A stretch of 64,000 bases of DNA from Adiantum capillus-veneris (Eukaryota; Streptophyta; Polypodiopsida; Polypodiales; Pteridaceae), in the NCBI GenBank assembly GCA_014529385.2, contig CM043958.1, positions 140,656,234-140,720,233 on the forward strand, given 5' to 3'. Position 1 is the stretch's first letter; every line of letters starts with the position of its first letter. Shown here piece by piece: positions 11,687 through 22,376 of the stretch. Position numbers and translations under genes: made by a program. A model generated the notes under the pieces. It searched no databases and had not been told where the DNA came from. It saw only the letters and a list, made by a program, of their open reading frames with translations.

Positions 11687-12273
11687 TTGATGTCATCCCC
11701 TATCCGTTGTACACTGACTCTATCAGAGTTACTGCATATCAAACCGCATCTTTGGGATGAGGTCAGAAAATTTTTGGAAAAAATGGGGCTGTTAATTCCT
11801 TCACCCGAGGCTTCTCCAAACACACTAAAGACACAACCCTCAAAACAGACTAAACATGAGCCAGTACCAGTAAACAAAGTAGGGGATTATTGCGGAGGTG
11901 AAGAAGGCAATACTACTCTATCGGTGGAGTACAAAGAGGTTAAATCGATAGCAATCTTGGATAGTGGGGCTAGAATAGCCATAGCAACCAAAGCAATGTG
12001 GAAAAAATGGGAAAAATCGGCTCTCAAAAGACGAGAATGAAACTTCAATTGGCAGATGGGTATCTGGAAAGACCCATAGGCATCTTGGAGCAGATTGTGG
12101 TAACCTCTTGTGGAATTTCATATGAACACACATTTGCTATTATGAATTTCGATGAGAGCATCAATTTCGACATCATATTGGGTAGACCATTCATGCGTCA
12201 GCTCAAAATGGTGCAAGATTGGGGTTACGACTATATCTATCTAAAGGAACAAGGATGTCACTACGAAAATTAG
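11687..12273 (+). pseudogene. Element A protease 1 (retropepsin)
   Basis: The canonical protease sits between Gag and RT. Frame 11687-12040 carries the active-site motif AILDSGARIAIA, and frame 11998-12273 carries the second conserved element IILGRPFM plus the region KLQLADGYLERPIG. A frameshift near 12030 separates the halves. In the family the enzyme is an aspartic protease acting as a dimer to cut the polyproteins. B has the same domain uninterrupted. Confidence 0.85.
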
Positions 12274-12277
12274 TGTC

Positions 12278-13379
12278 ATGGATCATAGCTATAGAGACGT
12301 AGAAAGAACCCCAGTAGAAGACTTGCATTCCACAACTAACCAGGAAGGAGGAATACCGGCTTGGCTACAAAATAGAGCTCACCAGTGGACAAAAGAAGTT
12401 TCAGAATGTGGAAGTCTGAAAAAGGAATATTACACTCTTGATAGGACTACTCAACACGAGGCATATATACCAGAGCCTTTCCCAGAAGAGATGTTTGAAC
12501 CTTTTGGATGGCAACAAATACTAGCCACTCTTGATGTTTGTGTAAACGAGGTGACCCTCACCAAATTTTGTGATGAGGAAGGGTATGATATCATTCCATT
12601 CTAGATGATGGATGTCAGCCTAACTCCGGAGTCAGAGGGAGAAGGCCCTGACCAGGACGGGGTTGCGGAGTACTGACGCATAGTGGATGAAAGCTCTGTA
12701 AGAGATCTTGACCAAACGGATGAAGAATATTTTCAAGACTCGAATGATAAGATGTTAAAGGATAACACAGACGATGAGCTATCTAGTAGCTCAAGTCAAA
12801 GCATCAAACGGAAGGATCAACGGGTGATCTACTATGATTTCCCAAACCAAAATCCTCGAAGACAACGCAGATATCGAGATAAACGTAAAAACAACCAAGA
12901 CAAGCACAATGAGGACTCAATACCTCTATTAACTAACAAAACACAGTACTTAAGATTAGTAGAAGCGCTTGAATGCCTCAAGGACAAGATATCAAAGAAT
13001 TACATTAAACCTGACTCAACCAAAACAAAATCGAAGAAGGCAAACACACAAAAACCAAAAAATAAAAAAGAGAAAAATATCGAAAATTTGATTAAGTTGT
13101 CCAAAATGGAGCGCAAAATTAGATACAATGAATTGAAGCAAGCCTTGAAGGAAGTTTGGACAACAGAAATGGAAACTGAAGATGAATCAAATAATGATAA
13201 ATTCGATGCACCTTCCCACTATAAGAAGTATACCATTCAGGACAGGAAAATCGTGGTGCAAAAACCCAAACGAGATCCCAAGGAACCAGGAATTTCATAT
13301 GATGGGCCTGAAAACGCCAAATGCATAAACTTAGCAGAACCATGCAAGGAGCCTAAACCGGCATACATTGCCATGGACC
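12278..13379 (+). pseudogene. Element A protease-RT connector
   Basis: Frame 12278-12604 (with EDLHS, IPEPFPEEMFEPF-like and GYDIIPF phrases) and the first two thirds of frame 12683-13582 match the connectors in B and C. The second part is strongly charged, with Lys/Asn/Asp-rich runs, and includes SHYKKYTIQDRKI. A stop at 12602-12604 interrupts it. No catalytic motif is visible. Confidence 0.6.
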
Positions 13380-14280
13380 TTACTGACAAGGAAGAGCAAC
13401 TTCTAGTCAATACGCTCAGACGATACAAAGATGTATTTGCATGGTCATACAAAGATCTAAAGGGGATAGATCTTGAGATATGTCAGCACACACAATTCCC
13501 CTTAAGAGTGATGCCAAACCACACAAACAATGTTCGTACAAGTACAATGAAACTTTTTCCAAGAAGATTAAGGAGGAGATAGATAAACTGAAGGACATTG
13601 AGTTTATCTACAAGATTGAACACACCGATTTGGTGTCCTTGATTGTGGTGGTACCCAAAAAGAACGGCAAATTGCGTGTCTGTGTAAACCTCAAACAGGT
13701 AAATGTAGCCACCATCAGGGATAACTATCCACTCCCAATAATAGATCATGTTATGAGAGGGTAGCAGGGAAAGAGGCCTATAGTTTCTTGGATGGGTTCT
13801 CAGGCTACAACCAGTTGACGATTAAAGCGGAAGATCAGCATAAGACAGCTTTTGCGATAGAGTGGGGTGTATTTGGCTACAAGGTAATGTCGTTCGGCTT
13901 GACCAATGCCCCTGCTACATTTCAAAGACTAATGAGCCACGCATTCAAAGAATATCTCAGACAATTTTTGGGGATCTACATGGATGATCTTTGTGTTCAT
14001 TTTGAAGTGACCACATCACTCATCTAGGAAAATTCTTTAAAATACAGAACGTATTGTATTTTCTTAAACCCGGAAAAATGCATCTTCATGGTAAGACAAT
14101 GTAAAATTCTGGGCCACATTGTGTCCAAAAACGGAATTTCAACTGATCAAGAGAAGGTACAAATAATTGCTACACTACCGAGACCAACGAAGATGAAAGA
14201 AGTGCAAGAATTTATGGGGCATTGCGGGTACTACAGGAGTTTCATATATATGTATGTTGTAATAGCTAAGCCGTTGTACG
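13380..14280 (+). pseudogene. Element A reverse transcriptase
   Basis: The fingers region has PKKNGKLRVCVNLKQVN, the first catalytic Asp lies in FLDGFSGYNQ, and the palm has IYMDDL at about 13972-13990. FGLTNAPATFQRLM is the expected Ty3/Gypsy signature, and the thumb continues as KILGHIVSKNGIST to YYRSFIY. The enzyme copies element RNA into DNA. Frameshifts near 13495 and 13765 and a stop near 14025 break it, but the catalytic residues survive. Confidence 0.9.
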
Positions 14281-14760
14281 CCCTCATTGCTAAGTTCGAA
14301 TGGACGAAGGAATGCGTGCAGGCCTTCCAAAAATTGAAGCAACAATTAATTTCGACTCCAATTTTGCAAGCCCCTGACTGGAGCAAAATCTTTCATGTCC
14401 ATGTGGATGCATCAGCCTATGCCATCGGGTGCATATTAGCCCAGCCAAGAGAGAAGAAAATGGATTTTACCAGTCGGCAACTAAACAACGCAGAGAGAAA
14501 TTATACCACTATAAAAAGAGAAGGTCTGGGAATGATCTATGCTGTCAAGAAATTTAGATACTAACTTTTAGCAAACAAGTTTGTCTTCTTGGTGGATCAC
14601 CAAGATCTGCTATATCTAGTAAACAAACCTTGCAACACTAGAAGAATTGTTCGCTGGTTTATATTACTGCTTGAGTTTGACTTCATGGTAGTCATAAAAA
14701 AGGGGACCACACACAAGAGAAGATCATCTTTCACGACTATTTCATGGGGAAGCACTTGAG
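14281..14760 (+). pseudogene. Element A RNase H
   Basis: The Ty3/Gypsy RNase H follows RT directly. The three acidic positions are visible: HVHVDASAYAIGC, then IKREGLGMIYAVKKF, then FLVDHQDLLYLVNKP. One stop (TAA near 14562-14564) interrupts the domain just after KKFRY; the same frame continues to about 14700. It removes the RNA strand after copying. No second, archaeal-type RNase H, as is known in Tat elements, was seen. Confidence 0.87.
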
Positions 14761-14805
14761 GGTGTCGATGATGACCTTCCTGATTCATATCTGTTTAACA
14801 TCGAA

Positions 14806-15452
14806 ATGGTGTCGAGATGGAGCGAAGAGGTCATTCCTCTACTCACAAGTGGCTCACTGCAGATAGAAAGACAACCATCAATTATCCATCAAACAGGAAA
14901 TCTCCAGCTTTTAGCAGGACGGCTGTACAAACACTGTAAGGATGAGATATTGAGACTATGTGTACAGCTCAAAGATACCACCTACTACCTCAAACAGGAT
15001 CATTTCACAATGGTGGAAAATAGACAGGCCAACGGCCTACAGAGACTGGGCGTCTACTGGCCAAACATGGAACACAGTTTCCATACATATGTAAAATCCT
15101 GCGATAGCTGTACAAAACAACCACTAGTGGAACATGCCACCCTGTTTCAAGTAGTACAAGCACCTAAATGGAGTGCTCACATAGTTGAGTACTTAAAAAC
15201 CTAGACCTTTCCAAAGGAATGGGGCAAAGCAAGAATGAAAATTGTAGAAGAAGAGGCCAAACAATATCTGCTCATTTTTCCAACCAACTATATAGGCGGG
15301 GAAAGGACAAACAACTACGGTTGTGTGCTACAGATAGCGAATATTACGTTATCCTAGATCAAGCACACTCAGGATAGATAGGGGGACATTTCTTGGATGA
15401 TAAAACGGCAAGGCTTGTGCTACACTCAGGCATATGGTGGTGAACCCTGTTT
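14806..15452 (+). pseudogene. Element A duplicated HHCC zinc modules before integrase
   Basis: Module 1 (14890-15130) runs LLAGRLYKHC, then a QDHF histidine region, GVYWPNM and CDSCTKQ. Module 2 (15270-15500, with stops) repeats the plan: a tyrosine-rich lead, a QAHSG...GGHF histidine pair at about 15355-15395, SGIWW, and RCDERQR in place of CX2C. Each resembles the integrase HHCC domain, which normally occurs once. B has the same two modules with identical spacing. Confidence 0.78.
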
Positions 15453-16571
15453 ATGGATGCAGAGACATATTTCAAACGATGTGATGAACGTCAACGCACA
15501 AAACCACCCCAAAGGAGAGATGAAATGCCACTGAGACCAATGATGAAAGTACATGCTTTTTCCAAGTGGGGCATTGACTTCATTGGTCCCATTATACCTC
15601 CAGAATATAGGACACATGCACAATACATCATAGTAGCAACAAACTACATGACGAAATGGACAGAAGCAAAAGAAACCCAAAAAAATGATGCAAGAACTAT
15701 AGCTCAGTTCCTTTTTGAAAACGTCTTTACGAGATATGAACTACCTATCAAAATAGTGAGCGATAGGGAAACATACTTTTTGAACGACGTCATTGAAAAC
15801 CTCCTTGACGAATTCATGGTAGTCCATCACAAATCAGCACCCTATCATCCGCAAGCTAATGGGCAGGCAGAGAGTACCAACAAAATCTTATGCACCATAC
15901 CCACCAAAATAGTCAACGACTCAAGAAATGATTGGGATCAAAAGCTACACACATCCTTATGGGATTATAGAGTAGCTTTTAAAACTTCCATCGAAAAGAC
16001 TCCCTTTAACCTGGTATTCGGGATTAACATGATCCTACCACTAGAATTTCTAATCAAAACCCTAAGAGTAGCAACACAATTAGGATGGACGGGCCATGAG
16101 CTATCAGAGAGATTAGACACCCTAGAACAATTAGATGAAACCAGACTTGGAGCGATAGCTGAGATATATGCTCATAAAAAACAAATGAAAGCTTTCCATG
16201 ATCAACACATGATTGGCAAGGAATTCCAAAAAGGGGATTACGTTCTAATGTATACTCTCAAACAACACTCCAAAAAACTCAAAAAGCGAGGGACGGGTCC
16301 TTTTGTCATACATGATATATCACAAAGTGGCGCCATCAAGCTTGCAACATTAGCAGGAGAGGAGATGCCTAATTGGATGAGTCGCTGCAAATTAAAGAAA
16401 TATCTTCTTCCTAACGCCAGAAGAACTCACAATAATACATGCAGCAGCTCAGCACCGACGTCAAGCACAGGATATTCGGGAACAAGCACAACAAGAAGCC
16501 AAACTCAGAATATTAAAACACAAAGAGCAAGCAAACTTCCAGAGGAAATCACAACAGAACATTGCTGTTGA
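15453..16571 (+). CDS. Element A integrase core and C-terminal domain
   Basis: An open 372-codon frame. The DDE catalytic residues are all present: WGIDFIGP (first Asp), KIVSDRETYF (second Asp) and GQAESTNK (Glu). The core ends with WDYRVAFKTS and TPFNLVFG. The C-terminal part has KGDYVLMYTLKQH and KRGTGPFVIHD, the GPF/Y motif of Gypsy integrases; no chromodomain follows. The enzyme would insert the DNA copy into chromosomes. The frame begins inside zinc module 2, so it is a piece of pol, not an independent gene. It is the best preserved part of element A. Confidence 0.9.
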   Translation: MDAETYFKRCDERQRTKPPQRRDEMPLRPMMKVHAFSKWGIDFIGPIIPPEYRTHAQYIIVATNYMTKWTEAKETQKNDARTIAQFLFENVFTRYELPIKIVSDRETYFLNDVIENLLDEFMVVHHKSAPYHPQANGQAESTNKILCTIPTKIVNDSRNDWDQKLHTSLWDYRVAFKTSIEKTPFNLVFGINMILPLEFLIKTLRVATQLGWTGHELSERLDTLEQLDETRLGAIAEIYAHKKQMKAFHDQHMIGKEFQKGDYVLMYTLKQHSKKLKKRGTGPFVIHDISQSGAIKLATLAGEEMPNWMSRCKLKKYLLPNARRTHNNTCSSSAPTSSTGYSGTSTTRSQTQNIKTQRASKLPEEITTEHCC

Positions 16572-16596
16572 GACTGCTCCAATAGCATCCATACAA

Positions 16597-17047
16597 ACGG
16601 CAGCTACCTGGTTAGGAGGAATGGATCTACGCATTCATTTACAAGTTGCAGACGGCACCACCGAGCAAGCCTTAATGGACACATGGGCCAGAGCTAATGT
16701 GATTAACTACTCCACTTTCAAAAAAATCACACGCGAACCTGTAATTCCAAACACTATGGGGTTCAAAGTAGCAAACAAAGGCACAATGGACAGTCTGGGC
16801 CACATAAATTTTACCAATCAAAATTGTTGGAACAGTTTATCCGCATCAATTTCATGTGGTCAAAGATCAGCATCTTAACGAAGCAGTTATTCTAGGAGTG
16901 CCGTGGATGCACACTTATCAAGCCACATCACCAAACTGGCATGACAATATCTTACTTCTCAAACACAAGATCCAATCTTTTGTCACGCCATTCGTACAAA
17001 CGGACCATGTATGGGAACCTCTACCATCGCCAGATGCACCAGCTTAG
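16597..17047 (+). pseudogene. Element A second retropepsin-like domain (after integrase)
   Basis: Frame 16621-16878 has the layout of an aspartic protease: MDLRIHLQVADGT, then ALMDTWARANVINYSTF at the active-site position, then in frame 16856-17047 the second motif VILGVPWMHTY. In B the same domain reads ALVDTGARVNAV and MILGIPWM. Here the Gly of DTG has become Trp, and a frameshift lies near 16860, so this copy is dead. A protease-like domain downstream of integrase, in addition to the normal one upstream of RT, is not part of the standard Ty3/Gypsy order. Confidence 0.8.
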
Positions 17048-17062
17048 CGATATTCCACAATC

Positions 17063-17599
17063 GTGATCAAGGAAACATGGGTTAAAAAATCCATCATGAA
17101 AACCAATTCTAGGCAATTGTGGATACCAAAACAACAAACCAATACACGCCAGCCTACATTGCCTACACAGAAATCAAACCTCCATAAATTGCCTACCGAT
17201 GTTGTCGTACGACCTCAGCCAATGGACCACTACCTTCGACAACCAAACACTGTCAAGTGGGTATGGCAACCAAAACAACCTCGCTCATATGATGCCTCTT
17301 CTAGCGAATCCAAACCCAAGTAATTTCAGTGGCGACCAAAACAATACCAAACAGCAAAACAACCATCATCATCCAAACTTTTGCAGGTCCTAGACAAACA
17401 CAAAGCGCGTCTTCTCCAATTACTATTGTTTGAACCACGTAGCTTCCAGGCAACCTCGCCACCAACAGCCACTGAACATATTGTTCAACACCTCTCTCTT
17501 GCACAGCATTTTGTTTCCCCATGCATATCCTCCATCAGCATCATAGAGCCACACTATACAGCTATGCATAGACACGCGCTTTGTTCCCAAGCGCTCTGA
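17063..17599 (+). pseudogene. Element A pol C-terminal tail
   Basis: Fragments rich in Pro, Gln, Asn and Trp contain repeated units such as WIPKQQTNT and WVWQPKQPRS, followed by TAMHRHALC. D has matching WVPKTQL/WVPKQLF units, and B has WREKARQPSK units and VMHRHNC. The repeated Trp-x-Pro-Lys-Gln units suggest a short internal repeat. No known domain. Frame breaks are present. Confidence 0.6.
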
Positions 17600-17627
17600 C
17601 ACATGTTCATCGAGGACGACTCACTCT

Positions 17628-17644
17628 AGGAAGGGGAGAAAATG
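17628..17644 (+). promoter_or_regulatory. Internal polypurine-tract-like site after pol
   Basis: AGGAAGGGGAGAAAATG follows the last stop of the pol tail. It closely resembles the terminal tract AGGAAGGGGGAAATG at 23539-23553 that primes plus-strand synthesis next to the 3' LTR. No LTR follows here. It may be an additional plus-strand start or the relic of an ancestral element end. Confidence 0.5.
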
Positions 17645-18220
17645 CGGCATGATTATCATTTGTATATATTATTATTATCATCTTACTTCTTTTCTTTTTA
17701 TTTCCTTTCTTTAAAAAAAAAAAACAAGTTTTTTAGAGCCTTACAGACTCTTAGTTGGCATAATCATGAGCCATACCATCACCATCTAGCACCAGAATAA
17801 GAGTATGTTTATAAGGGAGGTGACACTAATTTTAACTAATTTTTGGCCGACTAATAATCATTGTAAATAATTTTCTTTTACAAAAAAGCAAAAAATGACA
17901 GATAATCAACAAAAAATTGATAAGTCGAGCCAGAAAAGTCGGAATTGAGTTTTGAAAGCAAACACCAAAACTTCAAAGCAAGGACTTTGAACATGGCAAA
18001 TATGGAAAGATTTGACACAAGATGAATTTTGAGCCAACTTTTGAAGGATCAAAACTACAGATCGAACGCCATTTGTAAACCGAGTGTCAGAATGACGAAC
18101 GGTTCGAACTGCAGGTGATATGAACAACAATATGTGATCAATAGAGGTAAGTACAAATGGGGCATTTCAGGTAGACTAGGAACATATAGTCAAATGGGGC
18201 AAAATAAGCTCATTTGCATT

Positions 18221-18312
<92 letters not shown>

Positions 18313-20000
18313 AAGAGCCACAGGAGCATAAAGTTTCTGGAGTTGTTTCTGTCCACTGCGACCACCTCGGTGGATCTTACTACACCAAATTTGACAGGTA
18401 TGATCATTATCCTTGCAAGAGCATGTGTGTATGTCCCATACTGCATCAACAATGCCAAAACAACAGATCAAAGCAGTACAAAGTCACAAAATCGGCAAAC
18501 TAACAGGGCCATTGAGGAAGTCCAAAACCCATCAAAAACCAAAAATATTTCACCAATAGACCCCAATTAGCTGACGGAATCAGGTAGGGTAGAAATAGCA
18601 GAGAAAAGTGGTGGAACATGGATCCATGTTCCCCAAACCCTAAAATCAAAGAAAATTGTTCAGTAGCACCCACAGTTGGCAAGGAACAAAATCTTATGAC
18701 TAGTTTTTCAAAATGCATCCCAACATGGATTGCGATCCATGTTCCTTTTTGCCAAAATCAGGATAAAAGTGGCTCACTAGCTGGACAATGTACAAATAGT
18801 ATTGGTGTTGCAAAATGATCACAAGAAGTGCTCTTAAGATCATCAAATCCTCTAGGATTGCTACTTTCAGTCTACAAATGGTCTTTTGGTCATTTTCATA
18901 GGAAAAAAAGGTGGGATCCCAAAGAAAAACTAATGAGAGGTCAAATGTTGGGATGCCAGCAAGACCTATAAAGAATGGCTAAAGATAGAGTCCTGACAAG
19001 TTTTCAAATTACTGCTAAAGTCAATTGAGAGACTTCACACTCTCCTCGGAGCCTATCAACAAGCAAATGTAACCTAAGGATGGTGGTAGGATCAAAACTC
19101 AGCAAAGGTTTACTTGCAAAATGGTGAAAATTGCAGGATTCAGTCTGTCTTCTCAAAAGGATTCAATGTCTGGTAGAATTTTCCAAGGAGCCAGGCAAAG
19201 CTATGAACTATAGACCTAAATCATCAGAAATCAAGACAATGATAGATCTCAGGCAAAACATGAGTCCAAAAATGGTTGCCAAAAACAGATATGGTCAAAA
19301 CGGACAAAAAATGGCCATAAACTGGAAAATGGGAAAAACTAAGGAAAAACAGGTCCAAAATTGAAAATATTTCACCAGTGTACTAGGAAAACCTATAGGA
19401 AGAAATGTGCACAAGAACTGTATCAAAATTATGGCCAACATGGATTGCGATCCATGTACCTTTTTGCCCAATAAAAGTAAAAACTATGCCATCCGATTCA
19501 GTATGTTCAAGAAACCCAAACCATGGAGTTTCAAGCCATTTGAATCCCAAAATCCACTTAAAAATGCCTAAAACCTCTAGTCTGCAAAAGGTTTCCAAAA
19601 TTTAGCCTAAGTGTCAAACCATTGATCCAAATCCCAAAAATTTTGGACCAAGGCTTCATCTAGATAAACCCTACCAGATGGTATCATCAGATTTTTAAAA
19701 TTCTGCCCAACATGGATCGCAATCCATGTACCTCCAACTCTAAATCCTGATAAAATTGCTCAGTAGCATCCCCATAAGCCCAGGAACAACTTCCCCAAGT
19801 CATAATTTTAGAATTCTTCCCAACATGGATCGTGATCCATGTTCCTTTTTGCCAAATTCATCTGGAACATTACCTCCTTGTGCCTATAGTAATCCTAGAT
19901 GCACTTATGAAATTTGGTCAATTTGGGGTAGTTTTGACAAAGTTATGCTCAATTTTCCTTTTATGGTCAAGTTTACGCTTTCCGACAGTATTGATCAATA
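17645..20000 (+). repeat. Element A non-coding region between pol and ORF3, with five palindromes
   Basis: No credible gene. Palindromes of the leader type occur at 18615-18630 (shortened), 18722-18743, 19437-19458, 19709-19730 and 19822-19843. The last is an uninterrupted 10-bp-arm inverted repeat. Several are followed by the same TTCCTTTTTGCC phrase as in the leader. A (GA)n microsatellite lies at 18231-18304. Long non-coding regions between pol and the 3' LTR are known for Tat elements. Confidence 0.8.
18231..18304. repeat. (CA)n(GA)n microsatellite
   Basis: A short CA run passes into about 70 bp of GA within the non-coding region of element A. The frames across it are low-complexity artefacts. 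Confidence 0.97.
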
Positions 20001-20930
20001 GTTAAAACCTATTTTAAATGCTAAAATTGACAACAGGATTCCTCGAAGGAAAGCACAAAGGGAATGGAATGCTACACCCTAAGATATAACCAATATCTCC
20101 TCGAATGAGAAAGCTCACCTCACTGAATAGATACTTGAAGCCATTCTGGCTAACATCTTCGTCGGAAGGTTTCAGGCAGCAGACAGAGAAATAGTCATGG
20201 CCACAATCTTTCCACGGGAAATGTGGACATTGCATCAAAAGCTAGAAGTGCAAGCAGGGGGCAGGTGCCTACAATTAGATAGCTTCGTAAGATTGCCTCC
20301 TTGGGGAACGGACTTCAGACGAGCTCATAAGTTCCATTCATTACAATGGTGAAGCAACTCTGACCGACAAATATGGGGCAGTCCTCAAGGTAAAGATCAC
20401 AGCAGAAACTATCAATGAAGCCCTCCATCTCCCGCAAGGAACGCACAATCTCTTGCAGAAGATGAAAGCAATAGACAATGATAAAGCCTTCTTGAAGCAA
20501 CCAGGCTAGAAGCTGACGTATCAAGACCTGATATACTCAGAAACTAAACTACCATTGCACCTTATATTGCAACATTTCAAGGTGCAGAAGCCGCCCAGAT
20601 GCTTTGTTGCACATGACCGTGGTAATGGCAATGGGCTTGGCTGAAGGCAGGGTGGTCAGTTGCAACTTTGGCAACTATCTTCTTGACACTATTGTGGAAG
20701 CAAACCTAAAAGGGAGTCAAACAAGTAAATCTTACATGAACTGGGGACCAATGCTCACACGTATTGCCTATCAGGCACTGGGGATGATCGAGGATCTACC
20801 ACCTGCAGAAGCGCAGATAGACCTAATTCACAGATCTGAAAGAGTTATAAAACCCGTGGTAGGACCCTCCAAAGGACAAGACTAGAAGTTAAGCAGACAA
20901 GGCAAAGTGCACCTTTAAAAGATTCAGACA
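20001..20930 (+). pseudogene. Element A ORF3, N-terminal domain
   Basis: A fragmented coding region on the element strand. A frame from about 20190 (MATIFPREMWTLHQ) shifts near 20310 to one with KYGAVLKVKITAETINEALHL, then to 20604-20885 with GPMLTRIAYQALGMIEDLPP. Element C has counterparts: QKVEVVINKDIVAKALKLP and CTRIAYHAIGMADNLSP. The short strand pattern ending in 'I..AL.LP' and the later 'LTRIA...G' resemble the plant-transposon-protein domain found in Athila-type elements (inference, weak). No signal peptide or membrane segment is seen, so an envelope protein is not supported. Confidence 0.6.
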
Positions 20931-22262
20931 ATGAAAAGACAGAGTCAAATGCTCAAAGCAGCCAAGAAGTGGGGTCCCTGCAGAGAGACACTCCTTCTGA
21001 GTACCAATCTTTGGAGGACGAACATGACAGCCAATACAAGCTTGGATATACACACTTGCGAAAGAAAGTTGTGTATGTGGCAGAGGCTATTTGCATTACA
21101 CATGCCAGGAGAACAATAAAAGAAGGTGAGGCATTGAGGGAAAAGCTCCGCCAATAAAAGCAAGATCAAAAACAAACCAAAGGAACAAAAGCGGATGATG
21201 AGAAAGAAGAGGATGAAGCCGAAAATATTCCGCTGCTACGCAGACAAACAACGGCTTTAGAAAGAATCAAGCAACAGAAGAGACAGAAAGCTGAAGAAAA
21301 ATAGTAGATTGCCAGCGCCATGCGGCAGCGCATTCACAATGAACTCAAGCAAAAGATGGAGCAAAGGCAAAAAGAAGAATCAAAGAAGCCACGCGTCGAT
21401 GATCTCGAATCATCTGACGAATCTAATAGAAGCAAAAAAGAGGAAAGTCACTCGCAAGGAGAGGAACAACACGACACACAGGACCAGCAAGGTCAAGACC
21501 TTGGTTCTCCCAAGGACGTTGAGGCACGTTCCGAGACTTCGGAAAGAGGGAAGGAAAAAATTGCACGCTTGCTAGAACAAGGAGCGGACGAAAAGCGGAC
21601 GGAACACAAAACAATCAAGAAATAGAGTCCGCATAAACAAAGCCCGCCACAACATCTTCTACTCTAGAAGATTTGAAACAAAGAGAGAAGCAAGCTGAGG
21701 CGACTGAACAATCGGATAAAGGCCAAAAAGGCTAGCATAGGCCAAGATCGCCATGCTCACAAGCGGCCATGGAGGAAGGAGCGGAGATAATTAAATCCTT
21801 TGACATTGATGCTCACTTAGAGAAGATCAAGCTATAGTTTCAATGTCAAAGGGCTCTTTACAATCTTCAAGAGATGGAGTTAGAAGATACCAAGAAAGAA
21901 GCATCTAAACGGCATCAGAGTCCTTGCAGCTAAAGCAACAAATAGAGGCACTAGAGAAGGCACAACTCCAGGCACAATCGGAGTTGCAAAGAGAACACGA
22001 GAATGCAACCTACTATTACAAGGAAGTGCAACAATTTAACGAGGCGAACTCTGCATTGCAGGTCGAGCAGCAACGTCTAAAGGAGGAGCTAATCAAAGAA
22101 AGAGAACGGAATGAGAAGCTGCAAAGCTCGTATGTTGTGGTGAGTAGATCCCTAACTCAACTTATGGCCATACAAGAGACCCCCTCCTCCTCAACGACGA
22201 CTGCAGGATCTACCTCCTTAAATCAAGAAATCAAAGAATTGAAAGCAGTCATGAATCAATAA
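20931..22262 (+). pseudogene. Element A ORF3, charged and coiled-coil middle
   Basis: Several fragments (20969-21157, 21320-21625, 21924-22262) are very rich in Glu, Lys, Gln and Arg. The last begins MQLKQQIEALEKAQLQAQSE and keeps a heptad-like pattern for about 70 residues, a probable coiled coil. Element C has a similar stretch at 33751-34059. A coiled coil suggests an oligomer. Frameshifts and stops separate the pieces. Confidence 0.6.
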
Positions 22263-22376
22263 AATATGACTGACAAATCATGACGGCAGGACATAGGGCC
22301 TTACAACAAGCCAAGGATGAGGAAATCAAAGAATTAAAAAGGCAGTTGGCTGAGGCAAGGGGGGATTTAGCAACTT

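Noticed and set aside
14281-14806. A second, archaeal-type RNase H as in Tat elements
   Set aside because: Only one set of RNase H acidic motifs is found; the following sequence is the duplicated zinc module instead.
12683-16571. Endogenous pararetrovirus (caulimovirus-like) origin of the RT-RNase H region
   Set aside because: Integrase, LTRs, a primer site and a polypurine tract are present; the order is that of Ty3/Gypsy.
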